Of a DNA stretch of 64,000 nt, positions 25,082 through 34,335 are shown piece by piece. The stretch comes from SIG565 sp045540055 (GTDB lineage: Bacteria; Bacillota; Clostridia; Oscillospirales; Acutalibacteraceae), in the NCBI GenBank assembly GCA_045540055.1, contig JAZQGO010000002.1:6276-70275 (forward strand), given 5' to 3'. The notes beneath the pieces were generated by a model that did no database searches, was not told the DNA's origin, and worked only from the letters and a program-made list of their open reading frames with translations. A program made the translations under genes and the position numbers. Position 1 is the stretch's first letter. Each line of letters begins with the position of its first letter.

Positions 25082-25981
25082 TAATTTACTAAACCATTTA
25101 AATGTCAGCGGCCAGACGGCGCCTGCAAAAAGCACCATACAGAAATACGTAATGCATCTGTACCACATATCACCTAAAAACAGACCGAACACGATATAGC
25201 CGAGTTCTTGAATAGCGAGGGTAAGACCCAACCCGATAACCGTCTTAATTATTTGAGCCCACCAAACAGCCTTGGTGGAAAACCTAATAAACCTTAAATC
25301 GAGCTCGTAAACTACGGCAAAGCCAACAACTGCGCCGAGCATCTTATAGGCGTTTTTAACCGCACTTAAAAAATTGGCGTTGCTTATATCGGTTTGGTAT
25401 ATCGGCTCGGTTATAATAACCTGCGCCACCGACCACAAGAGCATAACGGCCAAAAAGATACGCATAACATTGGGATTTTGGCGTGATTTTTCAATTATGG
25501 GATAAAAAGCAAACACAAGAATTGTTGCGAATATTATTGATACGCCGACATCCAGCGGTGTGTGTACGCCAAGGTACATTCTTGAAAAAGCAACCAGCGC
25601 GGCGACTGCTACGCATAAAATTCGCACGAGGTTGCGCTTTGCAAAGCGTGCAATAGAGCCGAATATGCCAACCGCCGACTGAGTATGACCGCTCGGGAAG
25701 GAATAGCCTGTTGCCTCGCCTATCGCACTCTCGATAGGCTTAAAATTTGGGTCCTTTACCCAAGGTCTGTCAATCTTAAAGGTGACCTTTAAAAGCTGAT
25801 TTAACTGCGTACCGACAAAACCGACACATAGCATATAATAGCCCTTGTACTTATCGACACACCAAAGTAGTATTACTGCAATAACAATAAAAAGTATTTC
25901 TTCGCCAAGGTGTGTTATTGTTGACATTAAAAAATTACACACGGGGTTTCTTAATTTTTCTAAAGCATATAAAAACTGCAC
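25067..25981 (-). CDS. PAP2 superfamily membrane phosphatase
   Basis: An integral membrane lipid-phosphatase-like protein of about 304 residues. The three PAP2 motifs are KVTFKIDRPW, YSFPSGHTQS and SRMYLGVHTPLDV, holding the catalytic His residues. Membrane helices surround them, with four more in the C-terminal half. It may act on undecaprenyl pyrophosphate or another lipid phosphate; the substrate is not evident. I choose GTG 25981, 9 bases after AAGGAG; a TTG start at 26035 has no ribosome site. Confidence 0.85.
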   Translation of the reverse strand: MQFLYALEKLRNPVCNFLMSTITHLGEEILFIVIAVILLWCVDKYKGYYMLCVGFVGTQLNQLLKVTFKIDRPWVKDPNFKPIESAIGEATGYSFPSGHTQSAVGIFGSIARFAKRNLVRILCVAVAALVAFSRMYLGVHTPLDVGVSIIFATILVFAFYPIIEKSRQNPNVMRIFLAVMLLWSVAQVIITEPIYQTDISNANFLSAVKNAYKMLGAVVGFAVVYELDLRFIRFSTKAVWWAQIIKTVIGLGLTLAIQELGYIVFGLFLGDMWYRCITYFCMVLFAGAVWPLTFKWFSKLGIKK

Positions 25982-26069
25982 ATTATTCAACTCCTTATCA
26001 CGTATTTTACCATAAATATTAAAAAATGTAAACAAAACATTAATTTCTCGTACTTTACACGTTAAAATA

Positions 26070-26098
26070 TTGACAATTTGTCATTTTAGCAATATAAT
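26070..26098 (+). promoter_or_regulatory. Promoter of hppA
   Basis: A perfect consensus: TTGACA (26070-26075), 17 bases, TATAAT (26093-26098), 57 bases before the start codon. Confidence 0.88.
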
Positions 26099-26155
26099 GT
26101 ATTTTACCCTATTTTTTAAACACGAGGGCTATTTATCCTTTTTAGGAGGTTAATT

Positions 26156-28249
26156 ATGGACAAGATTTTAATAATAACTACGGGCCTCGGTGCTTTAATT
26201 GCACTCTTATTCGCAATATTCACAGCCAAAAAGGTGCTTAAATTTTCCGAGGGAACAGATGCAATGAAAAAAATATCTGAAGCCATCAGAAAAGGTGCCA
26301 ACGCATTCCTCAAAAGGCAATATAAAATTGTTCTTATCTTCTTTGGTGTTATGTTTGTAATACTTGGTGTAATGGCTTTCTTTAATCTATTAACACCCTA
26401 CGTACCCTTTGCATTCATAACGGGCGGCTTCTTTTCTGCCCTTTCTGGCTTTATCGGTATGAAGATTGCTACCGCATCCAATGCCAGAACCGCCAACGCC
26501 TGCCGCGAGGGACTAAACAAGGGCTTGCGTGTTGCATTCTCTGCCGGCTCGGTTATGGGCTTTACAGTTGTAGGTCTTGGACTGCTTGATATTACAATTT
26601 GGTATTTGCTCCTACGCTTCGGCTTTAACTGTGGTGCATCTGAAATTACAAGCGCTATGATTACCTTTGGTATGGGTGCTTCATCAATGGCACTGTTTGC
26701 ACGTGTGGGCGGCGGTATTTTCACCAAGGCTGCCGACGTTGGTGCCGACCTTGTTGGTAAGGTTGAGGCGGGTATACCCGAGGACGACCCGAGAAACCCC
26801 GCCGTTATTGCCGATAACGTTGGCGATAACGTGGGTGACGTTGCAGGTATGGGTGCCGACCTTTACGAATCGTATGTTGGCTCTATACTCTCTGCTTGTG
26901 CTTTGGGTGTTGCCGCTTTTGCAGGAAAGCTCGAATTTGAAGCAATGGCACTGCCCATGATTATAGCCGCAGTCGGTATACTTTGCTCAATACTCGGCAC
27001 ATTTTTAGTAAAAACAAAAGAGGGTGCAACACAGAAAAACCTCTTAAAAGCACTCAGTCGCGGTACCAATTTCTCGGCAATACTAATCGCCATCGTTTCT
27101 TTACCGCTTGTATATTTCATTTTAGGTAAAGAAAATTGGTCCCTATACTTTGCAATTTTAGCAGGACTAATTTCAGGTGTTCTTATTGGTCAGTCGACCG
27201 AATATTTCACTTCGGACACATATAAGCCTACCCGAAAACTTGCCGCTTCTTCTGAGACAGGCTCAGCAACCATTATTATTAGCGGTTTATCGCTTGGTAT
27301 GTTGTCTACCGCATTACCTATAATTATTGTTGCCGCTTGCGTTTTAGTTGCATATTTCGTTTCAGGCGGTGCTACCTCTGCCACAATGGGTCTTTATGGT
27401 ATAGCGCTCGCAGCAGTAGGTATGCTATCTACACTCGGTATTACACTTGCCACCGACGCATACGGTCCTGTTGCTGATAATGCGGGCGGTATTGCCGAAA
27501 TGTCGGGACTCGAAAAGGAAGTAAGAGAGCGTACCGACGCGCTTGACGCTTTGGGTAACACAACCGCCGCTACCGGCAAGGGCTTTGCCATCGGCTCGGC
27601 GGCACTTACAGCCCTCGCTTTGATGGCTTCTTACATTGAAAAGGTTAAATCTACTACCGGCGGTGCCGAAAAAATTGCAGACCTTAGCATTATGAATCCT
27701 TCTGTGCTTATCGGTTTATTTATCGGTGCATGTCTGCCCTTTGTATTTGCCGCACTGACAATGGAATCGGTTGGACGTGCCGCACAAAGCGTTGTTAAAG
27801 AGGTAAGACGTCAGTTCCACGAAATTACAGGCATTATGGAAGGTAAGACCGAGCCCGACTATGCAAGATGCGTTGACTTGTGCACTAAATCAAGTCTTGG
27901 CGAAATGGTTTTGCCCACCGTAGTTGCAGTTATTGTTCCTATTGCCACAGGCTTGTTGCTTGGTTGCACAGGCGTCGTTGGTATGCTGGCAGGTGCTACC
28001 GCAACGGGCTTCCTAATCGCAGTATTTATGTCAAACTCAGGCGGTGCTTGGGATAACGCCAAAAAGCATATTGAGGGCGGCGTTTTCGGTGGTAAGGGTT
28101 CACAAAACCACAAGGCCGCAGTTGTTGGCGATACAGTTGGCGACCCCTTTAAAGATACGTCGGGTCCTGCCATCAACATTTTGATTAAATTGCTTTCAAT
28201 GGTATCAATCGTATTTGCCGCAGTTGTTGTTAATTTCAGTTTGTTGTAA
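26156..28249 (+). CDS. hppA: Membrane-bound ion-translocating pyrophosphatase
   Basis: Pumps H+ or Na+ across the membrane with the energy of pyrophosphate hydrolysis, a useful economy for an anaerobe. It is 697 residues with about 16 helices. The active-site loop is DVGADLVGKVE followed by DPRNPAVIADNVGDNVGD, and further ligands lie in DAYGPVADNAGG and DTVGDPFKDTSGP. The GNTTAATGKG motif has Ala at the position that is Lys in K+-independent enzymes, which predicts the K+-dependent class. Whether it moves Na+ or H+ cannot be decided here. TAGGAGGT lies 6 bases before ATG 26156. Confidence 0.96.
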   Translation: MDKILIITTGLGALIALLFAIFTAKKVLKFSEGTDAMKKISEAIRKGANAFLKRQYKIVLIFFGVMFVILGVMAFFNLLTPYVPFAFITGGFFSALSGFIGMKIATASNARTANACREGLNKGLRVAFSAGSVMGFTVVGLGLLDITIWYLLLRFGFNCGASEITSAMITFGMGASSMALFARVGGGIFTKAADVGADLVGKVEAGIPEDDPRNPAVIADNVGDNVGDVAGMGADLYESYVGSILSACALGVAAFAGKLEFEAMALPMIIAAVGILCSILGTFLVKTKEGATQKNLLKALSRGTNFSAILIAIVSLPLVYFILGKENWSLYFAILAGLISGVLIGQSTEYFTSDTYKPTRKLAASSETGSATIIISGLSLGMLSTALPIIIVAACVLVAYFVSGGATSATMGLYGIALAAVGMLSTLGITLATDAYGPVADNAGGIAEMSGLEKEVRERTDALDALGNTTAATGKGFAIGSAALTALALMASYIEKVKSTTGGAEKIADLSIMNPSVLIGLFIGACLPFVFAALTMESVGRAAQSVVKEVRRQFHEITGIMEGKTEPDYARCVDLCTKSSLGEMVLPTVVAVIVPIATGLLLGCTGVVGMLAGATATGFLIAVFMSNSGGAWDNAKKHIEGGVFGGKGSQNHKAAVVGDTVGDPFKDTSGPAINILIKLLSMVSIVFAAVVVNFSLL

Positions 28250-28253
28250 AGTA

Positions 28254-28283
28254 AAAAGCAGTCATCAATTGATGACTGCTTTT
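28254..28283. terminator. Bidirectional terminator after hppA
   Basis: A 30-base perfect palindrome with A4 and T4 ends. hppA and the ECF gene converge here. Confidence 0.82.
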
Positions 28284-28284
28284 C

Positions 28285-28800
28285 TTATATCAATTTTTTG
28301 ATTTTTGTTTTATCCAGCGCTAAGCCTAAACCCAAATATATTATACCGCTACCGACTATTTGCACCACATTACCGAATATCGATAATGCAGGTGTTATCC
28401 AGTTGCCGTAGATCAGAGCCTCGGCTATGTAGTATATAACAACCGTTATTATGAGTGAAAGAAAAAGCGCAAACACATTTCTTTTATTTATGATTTTATT
28501 ATTTTTCGAAGTAAACATAAGCGCCATTAACGCTTTTACCACAAATGTGAAGGGCATCCAAACAACTGCACCGCACATTAAGTCGCCCAGTGCACCGCCT
28601 ATAGCCGCCGCTGTGACAGCGTATGGCAACCGCAGTAATGATGCCGCTATAAATATAAAAGCATCACCAAAGTGCAAATATGCAGTATTTGCGCCAATCT
28701 TTATAGGCACGTGAAAAATAAATCCCGTGAATACCGCAATCATTGCTGTGAAAAGTGCGGCAATAGTAAGATGCTTTATAGATTGTCTTGTATTGCCCAT
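28285..28800 (-). CDS. ECF transporter S component
   Basis: A 171-residue membrane protein with about six helices and the pattern of substrate-binding S subunits of energy-coupling-factor transporters: an N-terminal LTIAALFTAMIAVFT, the YLHFGDAFIFIAASLL segment and GGALGDLMCGAVVWMP. It probably shares the EcfA/EcfT module encoded elsewhere. The vitamin or metal carried cannot be told from the sequence, and no riboswitch was seen upstream. GGAGG lies 7 bases before ATG 28800. It diverges from the NSS transporter. Confidence 0.8.
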   Translation of the reverse strand: MGNTRQSIKHLTIAALFTAMIAVFTGFIFHVPIKIGANTAYLHFGDAFIFIAASLLRLPYAVTAAAIGGALGDLMCGAVVWMPFTFVVKALMALMFTSKNNKIINKRNVFALFLSLIITVVIYYIAEALIYGNWITPALSIFGNVVQIVGSGIIYLGLGLALDKTKIKKLI

Positions 28801-28863
28801 ATTGCAACCTCCAAATTTATTAGTTAATATTATACCACTTGAAAGACGTATGTCAATATTGTG

Positions 28864-28892
28864 TTGACAATACCCTAATATAATAATATAAT
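28864..28892 (+). promoter_or_regulatory. Promoter of the NSS transporter gene
   Basis: A perfect consensus: TTGACA (28864-28869), 17 bases, TATAAT (28887-28892). Confidence 0.88.
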
Positions 28893-28925
28893 TAGTAATT
28901 ATAGGAAATTTTAGGTGATATTGTA

Positions 28926-30356
28926 ATGGATAATCAAAACACAACAGCTTTAAACACAAAAAAGAAGGCCTCCTTTACGGGCTCGTTAGGATTTGTACTT
29001 GCGGCAGCCGGCAGTGCGGTAGGACTGGGTAATATCTGGCGTTTCCCCTACCTTGCGGCTAAGCACGGCGGCGGTCTTTTTATTTTGGTATATATTATTT
29101 TGGCTTTAACCTTTGGCTTTGCACTACTTACTACCGATATTGCCATTGGTAGAAAGACGGGTAAAAATGCACTACAGGCCTATGGTGCCCTTAGCAAAAA
29201 GTGGAGCTTTTTGGGCGCGTTATCCTTTATTGTACCCGCCATTATTCTTACATACTACTCGGTTGTTGGCGGTTGGATAACCAAATATGCCGCCGATTAT
29301 ATAATAAACGACACCTCGGTAATGGCTGGCGACGGTTACTTTACGTCGTTTATTACATCAAACGTTGCACCCATTGTATTCACCTTTATCTTTTTGGCAG
29401 TTACCGCTATTATTGTATTCTTTGGTGTTGAAAAGGGTATTGAGAAGTTTTCAAAATTCGTTATGCCGGGTCTTTTGGTGCTTATTATCGGCATTGCGGT
29501 ATTCTCCCTCACCCTCTCTCACACAGAAAACGGTGTGACACGAAACGGACTTGACGGTCTGGCACGTTATTTTATACCTGATTTTAGTAAGGTTACATTT
29601 AAAAGCTTCTTCCAGCTTCTCCTTGATGCAACGGGTCAGTTATTCTATTCACTCAGCGTTGCTATGGGTATTATGATTACCTACGGCTCATATGTTAAAA
29701 AGGACGTTAATCTTTCAAAAAGCGTGACGCATATTGAAATCTTTGATACCGCCGTTGCTATCCTTTCGGGACTTATGATTGTACCCACCGTATTTATTTT
29801 CTCGGGTGAAGCAGGTTTACAAAACAGTGGCGCAGGACTTATGTTTGTGGCGCTTCCGAAGGTGTTTGAGGCAATGGGCATTATAGGTAAATTCGTCGGT
29901 ATAGCCTTCTTTATAATGGTTATCTTTGCGGCACTTACCTCAAGTGTATCAATTATGGAAACCATTGTGGCTTCCTGCATGGGTTTCTTTAAAGCCTCAC
30001 GTAAAAAGACCTCGCTTATTATTGCCGTTATTTTTGCAGTAGCATCGATTGTTATTTGTCTTGGCTACAACATATTCTACTTCGAGTTGACACTTCCAAA
30101 CGGTACCGTTGGTCAGTTGCTCGACGTTATGGACTATTTAAGCAACAGCGTGCTTATGCCGATTATTTCACTGCTTACCTGTATTTTGATTGGTTGGTTG
30201 TTAAAACCAAAAACCATCATCGAAGAAATGGAAGTCGGCGGTGTGAGATTTAAAAAGAAAACCCTGTATATTGCAATAGTTAAATATATAGCACCCGTTA
30301 TGTTGGCACTCATTTTAGCACAGGCATTGGGCATTACAAATCTTTTATTTAAATAA
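28926..30356 (+). CDS. Sodium-dependent amino acid/neurotransmitter-type transporter
   Basis: SNF (NSS) family symporter of 476 residues with about eleven to twelve helices. The sodium-site signature AAAGSAVGLGNIWRFPYL is at the N-terminus, and the unwound helix-6 region LLDATGQLFYSLSVAMG is clear. The family imports amino acids such as tryptophan, tyrosine or leucine with Na+. AGGTGAT precedes ATG 28926. The gene stands alone between its own promoter and terminator. Confidence 0.93.
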   Translation: MDNQNTTALNTKKKASFTGSLGFVLAAAGSAVGLGNIWRFPYLAAKHGGGLFILVYIILALTFGFALLTTDIAIGRKTGKNALQAYGALSKKWSFLGALSFIVPAIILTYYSVVGGWITKYAADYIINDTSVMAGDGYFTSFITSNVAPIVFTFIFLAVTAIIVFFGVEKGIEKFSKFVMPGLLVLIIGIAVFSLTLSHTENGVTRNGLDGLARYFIPDFSKVTFKSFFQLLLDATGQLFYSLSVAMGIMITYGSYVKKDVNLSKSVTHIEIFDTAVAILSGLMIVPTVFIFSGEAGLQNSGAGLMFVALPKVFEAMGIIGKFVGIAFFIMVIFAALTSSVSIMETIVASCMGFFKASRKKTSLIIAVIFAVASIVICLGYNIFYFELTLPNGTVGQLLDVMDYLSNSVLMPIISLLTCILIGWLLKPKTIIEEMEVGGVRFKKKTLYIAIVKYIAPVMLALILAQALGITNLLFK

Positions 30357-30363
30357 TTAACAC

Positions 30364-30393
30364 AAAATCCCTGATGATTGTATCGGGGATTTT
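30364..30393 (+). terminator. Terminator after the NSS transporter
   Basis: A 12-bp stem with one G-U pair (30364-30375 with 30382-30393) and a 6-base loop. The right arm itself ends in TTTT. Confidence 0.7.
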
Positions 30394-30467
30394 GATATAT
30401 TTGTAAGTAGATTTTTATATGCTTTAGTGATATAATTATCTTATCAAGTCTAATCGGAGGAATATCC

Positions 30468-31310
30468 TTGTATAAAATTTTACGTAAAGAGGTTCTAAAC
30501 CCCACCGTCACACTAATGGATATATATGCGCCCGATATTGCAAAAAAGGCAGAGCCGGGTCAATTTGTAATTTTGCGAGTAGATGAAGCCGGTGAGCGAA
30601 TACCGCTTACCATCGCCGATTTTGACCGCCAAAACGGTAGTGTTACGATTATATTTCAAATTGTTGGCGCTACTACCGAAAAGCTAAACCACCTAAATGA
30701 AGGAGATAGTCTTTGCGATTTTGTGGGCCCCTTAGGTAAGGCTACCAAAACCGAGGGGCTTAAAAAGGTTGCCGTTGTTGGCGGCGGTGTTGGCTGTGCT
30801 ATTGCCTACCCTGTAGCAAAGAAGCTACACAATTTGGGTTGTGAGGTAACCGCAATTACCGGCTTTAGAAATAAGGACCTAATAATTTTAGAAAATGAAT
30901 TTAAAGCGGTTTCATCAAAATATATTCTTATGACCGACGATGGCTCGGCAGGTACAAAGGGACTCGTTACCGATGCCCTCGAGCAGCTGATTATTGACGG
31001 CGAGGAATTTGACGAGGTTATCACCATCGGACCGCTTGTTATGATGAAATTTGTATGTATGCTCACAAAGAAATACAACATTAAAACGGTTGCGTCGATG
31101 AATCCTATTATGATTGACGGTACGGGTATGTGCGGCGGTTGCCGACTTACAGTCGGCGGTAAAACTGTTTTTGCCTGTGTTGACGGTCCCGAATTTGACG
31201 GTCATCTTATTGACTTTGATGAGGCTATGGAGCGCTCAAACGCATTTGCAAGATTTGAACGCAAAAGATATGAGGATACCTGCAACTTATTTAAAAAAGA
31301 GGTTGAATAA
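30468..31310 (+). CDS. nfnA: NADH-dependent ferredoxin:NADP+ oxidoreductase, subunit A (PyrK-like)
   Basis: Small flavin and iron-sulfur subunit of the electron-bifurcating transhydrogenase, or of a close sulfide dehydrogenase relative. It has an FAD-binding N-terminal domain (PGQFVILRV, RIPLTIADF), an NAD-binding part (VAVVGGGVGCAIAYPVA) and a C-terminal [2Fe-2S] cluster with MCGGCR and a fourth Cys in VFACVDGP. At 280 residues it matches NfnA. It starts with TTG at 30468, 7 bases after GGAGG. One base separates it from nfnB. Confidence 0.9.
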   Translation: MYKILRKEVLNPTVTLMDIYAPDIAKKAEPGQFVILRVDEAGERIPLTIADFDRQNGSVTIIFQIVGATTEKLNHLNEGDSLCDFVGPLGKATKTEGLKKVAVVGGGVGCAIAYPVAKKLHNLGCEVTAITGFRNKDLIILENEFKAVSSKYILMTDDGSAGTKGLVTDALEQLIIDGEEFDEVITIGPLVMMKFVCMLTKKYNIKTVASMNPIMIDGTGMCGGCRLTVGGKTVFACVDGPEFDGHLIDFDEAMERSNAFARFERKRYEDTCNLFKKEVE

Positions 31311-31311
31311 A

Positions 31312-32736
31312 TTGGCTAATATGCGTTTAGATAAAAATAAAATGCCTGTACAACCACCCGAGGTTAGAAATCATAATTTCGATGAGGTTGCACTCGGCTA
31401 TACCGAGGAGCAGGCAATCGACGAGGCACAGCGTTGCCTTAACTGCAAAAACAAGCCCTGCATTTCGGGCTGCCCCGTTAAAATTCATATACCCGAGTTT
31501 ATTGATAAGGTAGCAAAGGGCGAATTCGAAGCGGCTTATAATATTATAGCCGAGTCCTCTGCCCTGCCTGCCGTTTGCGGTCGTGTTTGTCCGCAGGAAA
31601 ATCAGTGCGAGGGTAAATGTGTAAGAGGCATTAAGGGTGAGAGCGTCGCAATTGGACGTCTTGAGCGTTTTGTTGCCGACCTTCACAATAAAAATAATAA
31701 TACCGAAATTAAAAAGCCTATACCTAACGGTCACAAGGTTGCCGTTATCGGCTCGGGTCCCTCAGGACTTACCTGTGCGGGTGACCTTGCAAAAATGGGC
31801 TACAGCGTAACGATATTTGAGGCTCTGCACATTGCGGGTGGTGTTTTGGTATATGGTATACCCGAATTCCGTCTACCAAAGGATATTGTACGCAAGGAAA
31901 TTGAGGGACTAAAGGCACTCGGTGTTGAAATTAGAACCAACTCGGTTATCGGCAAGCTTTTCTCTGTTGATGAGCTTATGAATGAGATGGGCTATGAGGC
32001 GGTATTTATCGGCTCGGGCGCAGGTCTACCTAAGTTTATGAATATCAAGGGTGAAAACTGCAAGGGCGTTTATTCTGCAAATGAGTTTTTGACAAGAATA
32101 AATCTGATGAAGGCATATCTTGATGATAGTGACACTCCCGTTCAGACGGCACAAAAGGTGGCTGTCGTTGGCGGCGGTAACGTTGCTATGGATGCTGCCC
32201 GTTGCGCAAAACGTCTTGGTGCCGAGGTTTATATTGTCTACCGAAGAGGTATGGAGGAATTGCCTGCACGTAAAGAGGAAATCGAGCACGCCATAGAAGA
32301 GGGCATTATATTTAAAACCCTTACCAACCCCACCGAAATTTTATGCTACCGCAATGAAAATGATAAAACCGACCAGAAAAACGGATTTGTTTGCGGCATA
32401 AAGTGTGTAGAAATGGAGCTCGGCGAGCCTGACGCTTCGGGCAGACGCCGACCTATTGTTAAGGAAAACAGTGAATTCACAATCGACGTAGACTCGGTTA
32501 TAATGGCGCTCGGCACATCGCCCAACCCGTTAATAACCTCGACGACAAACGGTCTTGAAACTGAGAAGTGGGGCGGAATTATTGCCGATGAGCTAACAGG
32601 TCAAACCTCACGCGAGGGTGTATTTGCCGGCGGTGATGCCGTTACGGGTGCCGCTACTGTTATACTTGCAATGGGGGCCGGTAAAAACGCGGCAGAGGCG
32701 ATTGATAAATATATTAAATCAAAATTAAAGCAATGA
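31312..32736 (+). CDS. nfnB: NADH-dependent ferredoxin:NADP+ oxidoreductase, subunit B (GltD-like)
   Basis: Large flavoprotein subunit related to the small subunit of glutamate synthase. The N-terminal cysteine clusters CLNCKNKPCISGCPV and CGRVCPQENQCEGKC hold [4Fe-4S] centres. Two Rossmann motifs follow, GSGPSGLTCAGDLA for FAD and GGGNVAMDAAR for NADPH. With NfnA it would balance ferredoxin, NADH and NADPH in fermentation. A TTG start at 31312, giving MANMRLDKNKMP, fits relatives and lies 9 bases after GAGG. The pairing argues for Nfn rather than glutamate synthase. Confidence 0.92.
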   Translation: MANMRLDKNKMPVQPPEVRNHNFDEVALGYTEEQAIDEAQRCLNCKNKPCISGCPVKIHIPEFIDKVAKGEFEAAYNIIAESSALPAVCGRVCPQENQCEGKCVRGIKGESVAIGRLERFVADLHNKNNNTEIKKPIPNGHKVAVIGSGPSGLTCAGDLAKMGYSVTIFEALHIAGGVLVYGIPEFRLPKDIVRKEIEGLKALGVEIRTNSVIGKLFSVDELMNEMGYEAVFIGSGAGLPKFMNIKGENCKGVYSANEFLTRINLMKAYLDDSDTPVQTAQKVAVVGGGNVAMDAARCAKRLGAEVYIVYRRGMEELPARKEEIEHAIEEGIIFKTLTNPTEILCYRNENDKTDQKNGFVCGIKCVEMELGEPDASGRRRPIVKENSEFTIDVDSVIMALGTSPNPLITSTTNGLETEKWGGIIADELTGQTSREGVFAGGDAVTGAATVILAMGAGKNAAEAIDKYIKSKLKQ

Positions 32737-32766
32737 TAAAAGCGCCCGGAAAATACTCAAAAATTT

Positions 32767-32802
32767 AAGTGCCGAAGACTTAACTCTTCGGCACTTGATT
32801 TT
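32767..32802. terminator. Terminator between nfnB and rubrerythrin
   Basis: A 12-bp perfect stem (32767-32778 with 32785-32796), 6-base loop, then GATTTTT. It serves the forward strand and may also serve the converging reverse gene. Confidence 0.8.
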
Positions 32803-33338
32803 TAATAGTTCATTTCTTTAAGTTTAAAATATGCCTTTGGATGAGCACATACGGGGCAAACCTCGGGTGCCTGCTTGCCGATAACAATGTGACCGCAGTT
32901 AATGCACTGCCAGATAGCATCGTTATCCTTGGAGAAAACAAGACCACCCTTTACGTTTTCAAGAAGCTTTAAATAGCGCTTCTCGTGTTCCTTTTCGATT
33001 AAAGCTACGCCCTCGAAAAGTGCAGCGATTTTGTCAAAGCCCTCTTCCTTAGCAACCTTGGCAAACTCGGCATACATTTCGGTCCACTCGTAATTTTCGC
33101 CTGCAGCGGCATCCTCAAGATTTATAGCGGTATCCTGAATGCCGTCGTGAAGCAGCTTAAACCAAATTTTAGCATGCTCCTTTTCGTTGTTGGCGGTTTC
33201 TTCAAATATTTCTGCTATTTGAACGTAGCCGTCCTTTCTTGCCTTTGAAGCGTAGTATGTGTACTTGTTTCTTGCCTGTGACTCGCCTGCGAAGGCAGCC
33301 ATCAAATTGGCCTCGGTTCTTGAACCTTTGAGTTCCAT
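32802..33338 (-). CDS. rbr: Rubrerythrin
   Basis: Non-haem di-iron peroxidase that protects anaerobes from hydrogen peroxide. The ferritin-like domain has the ExxH ligands in NNEKEHAKIW and IEKEHEKRYL and the AGESQARNKY stretch. The C-terminal rubredoxin domain has CINCGH and CPVCAHP. The 178-residue length is typical. AGGAGG lies upstream of ATG 33338. No PerR-type palindrome was seen in its short upstream region. Confidence 0.95.
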   Translation of the reverse strand: MELKGSRTEANLMAAFAGESQARNKYTYYASKARKDGYVQIAEIFEETANNEKEHAKIWFKLLHDGIQDTAINLEDAAAGENYEWTEMYAEFAKVAKEEGFDKIAALFEGVALIEKEHEKRYLKLLENVKGGLVFSKDNDAIWQCINCGHIVIGKQAPEVCPVCAHPKAYFKLKEMNY

Positions 33339-33385
33339 TATAAATTCCTCCTTAGTTTTTTATATTATTTGCATTGTTGCAAAAT

Positions 33386-34183
33386 TTAAACATAAAAAGA
33401 CGAATCGGGTACATTTTTTACCCATTCATTGTAATAATACACGGCAAAGCGTGAATGAATGATATAACACATCAATATATACGGTACAGTGAAAAATAGC
33501 GGAACGCCGAGAAGTGACGTCACAAACCAACCAAGCAGAGTAAAAATTAGTCCCACAAAATTCCATATACTAAGCTTCGCGGCCTTGCAGGAAAGGTGCA
33601 TCGCTTCAAGCGGCTCAATTTCATCATTGATGATAAATACGAAGGGCGCAAGGTAGTATTTTGCGGTAAAAATAACCGTCAGCAAAACTCCTAAAGAGCG
33701 CAAAAATACCGAAATTATCCAGAAGTTTGTCAGCCATAGCGGTACGGCACCGAAGACCTCATTGAAGCCACCGTTTGATATATACTCTATAACCAGAGAC
33801 GGCACTATCATAACCGAGCCCATAATTAAAAACCTTGATATAATCTGAAGTGTTATATTGAGGGCTCTGAAATACATTTTACGAGAGCCGAAGTAGAAAA
33901 AGACATCACCAATATCGGTGCATTCCCTGTCTGACAGGTGCCAGATAAATTTAAGCACCCCAAACAGTAATGGCGAGCCCACAAACAAGGCTATGGCAGA
34001 TAAAACTATAATAACCGCCGTGGTAATAACCGTCGACTCAATAAAACTGCAGATAAGTGTGCCCGTTACAAGTAATATAACATTAAATAACACCCAAATC
34101 ATTATAGCAGCAACGGCCGTAGCCCAGTTGCCCTTGAGCGCCGATAAAGCATTAACTTTTATCACCCTACTGTTTGGAAACAT
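33386..34183 (-). CDS. Polytopic membrane protein, DUF975-like
   Basis: A 265-residue protein with about six hydrophobic segments and an N-terminal NALSALKGNWATAV stretch. The part with YYLAPFVFIINDEIEPLEAMHLSCKAAK recalls the DUF975 family, in which this loop precedes the last helices; the assignment is tentative. AAGGAG lies 8 bases before ATG 34183. It stands between rubrerythrin and pcrA, all reverse, with separate upstream gaps. No function can be given. Confidence 0.6.
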   Translation of the reverse strand: MFPNSRVIKVNALSALKGNWATAVAAIMIWVLFNVILLVTGTLICSFIESTVITTAVIIVLSAIALFVGSPLLFGVLKFIWHLSDRECTDIGDVFFYFGSRKMYFRALNITLQIISRFLIMGSVMIVPSLVIEYISNGGFNEVFGAVPLWLTNFWIISVFLRSLGVLLTVIFTAKYYLAPFVFIINDEIEPLEAMHLSCKAAKLSIWNFVGLIFTLLGWFVTSLLGVPLFFTVPYILMCYIIHSRFAVYYYNEWVKNVPDSSFYV

Positions 34184-34335
34184 TGATTAAACTCCTTATA
34201 AAATAAAGGTTGACCTAAGTATTATATCACGTAAAGAAAAACCGACAAACAACTTAAATTCACCGCTTTTAGACCTACCAGTATCAATACACTAAAATTG
34301 TATTATGAAACAATCCAAAAGTCAATGGCTATTTG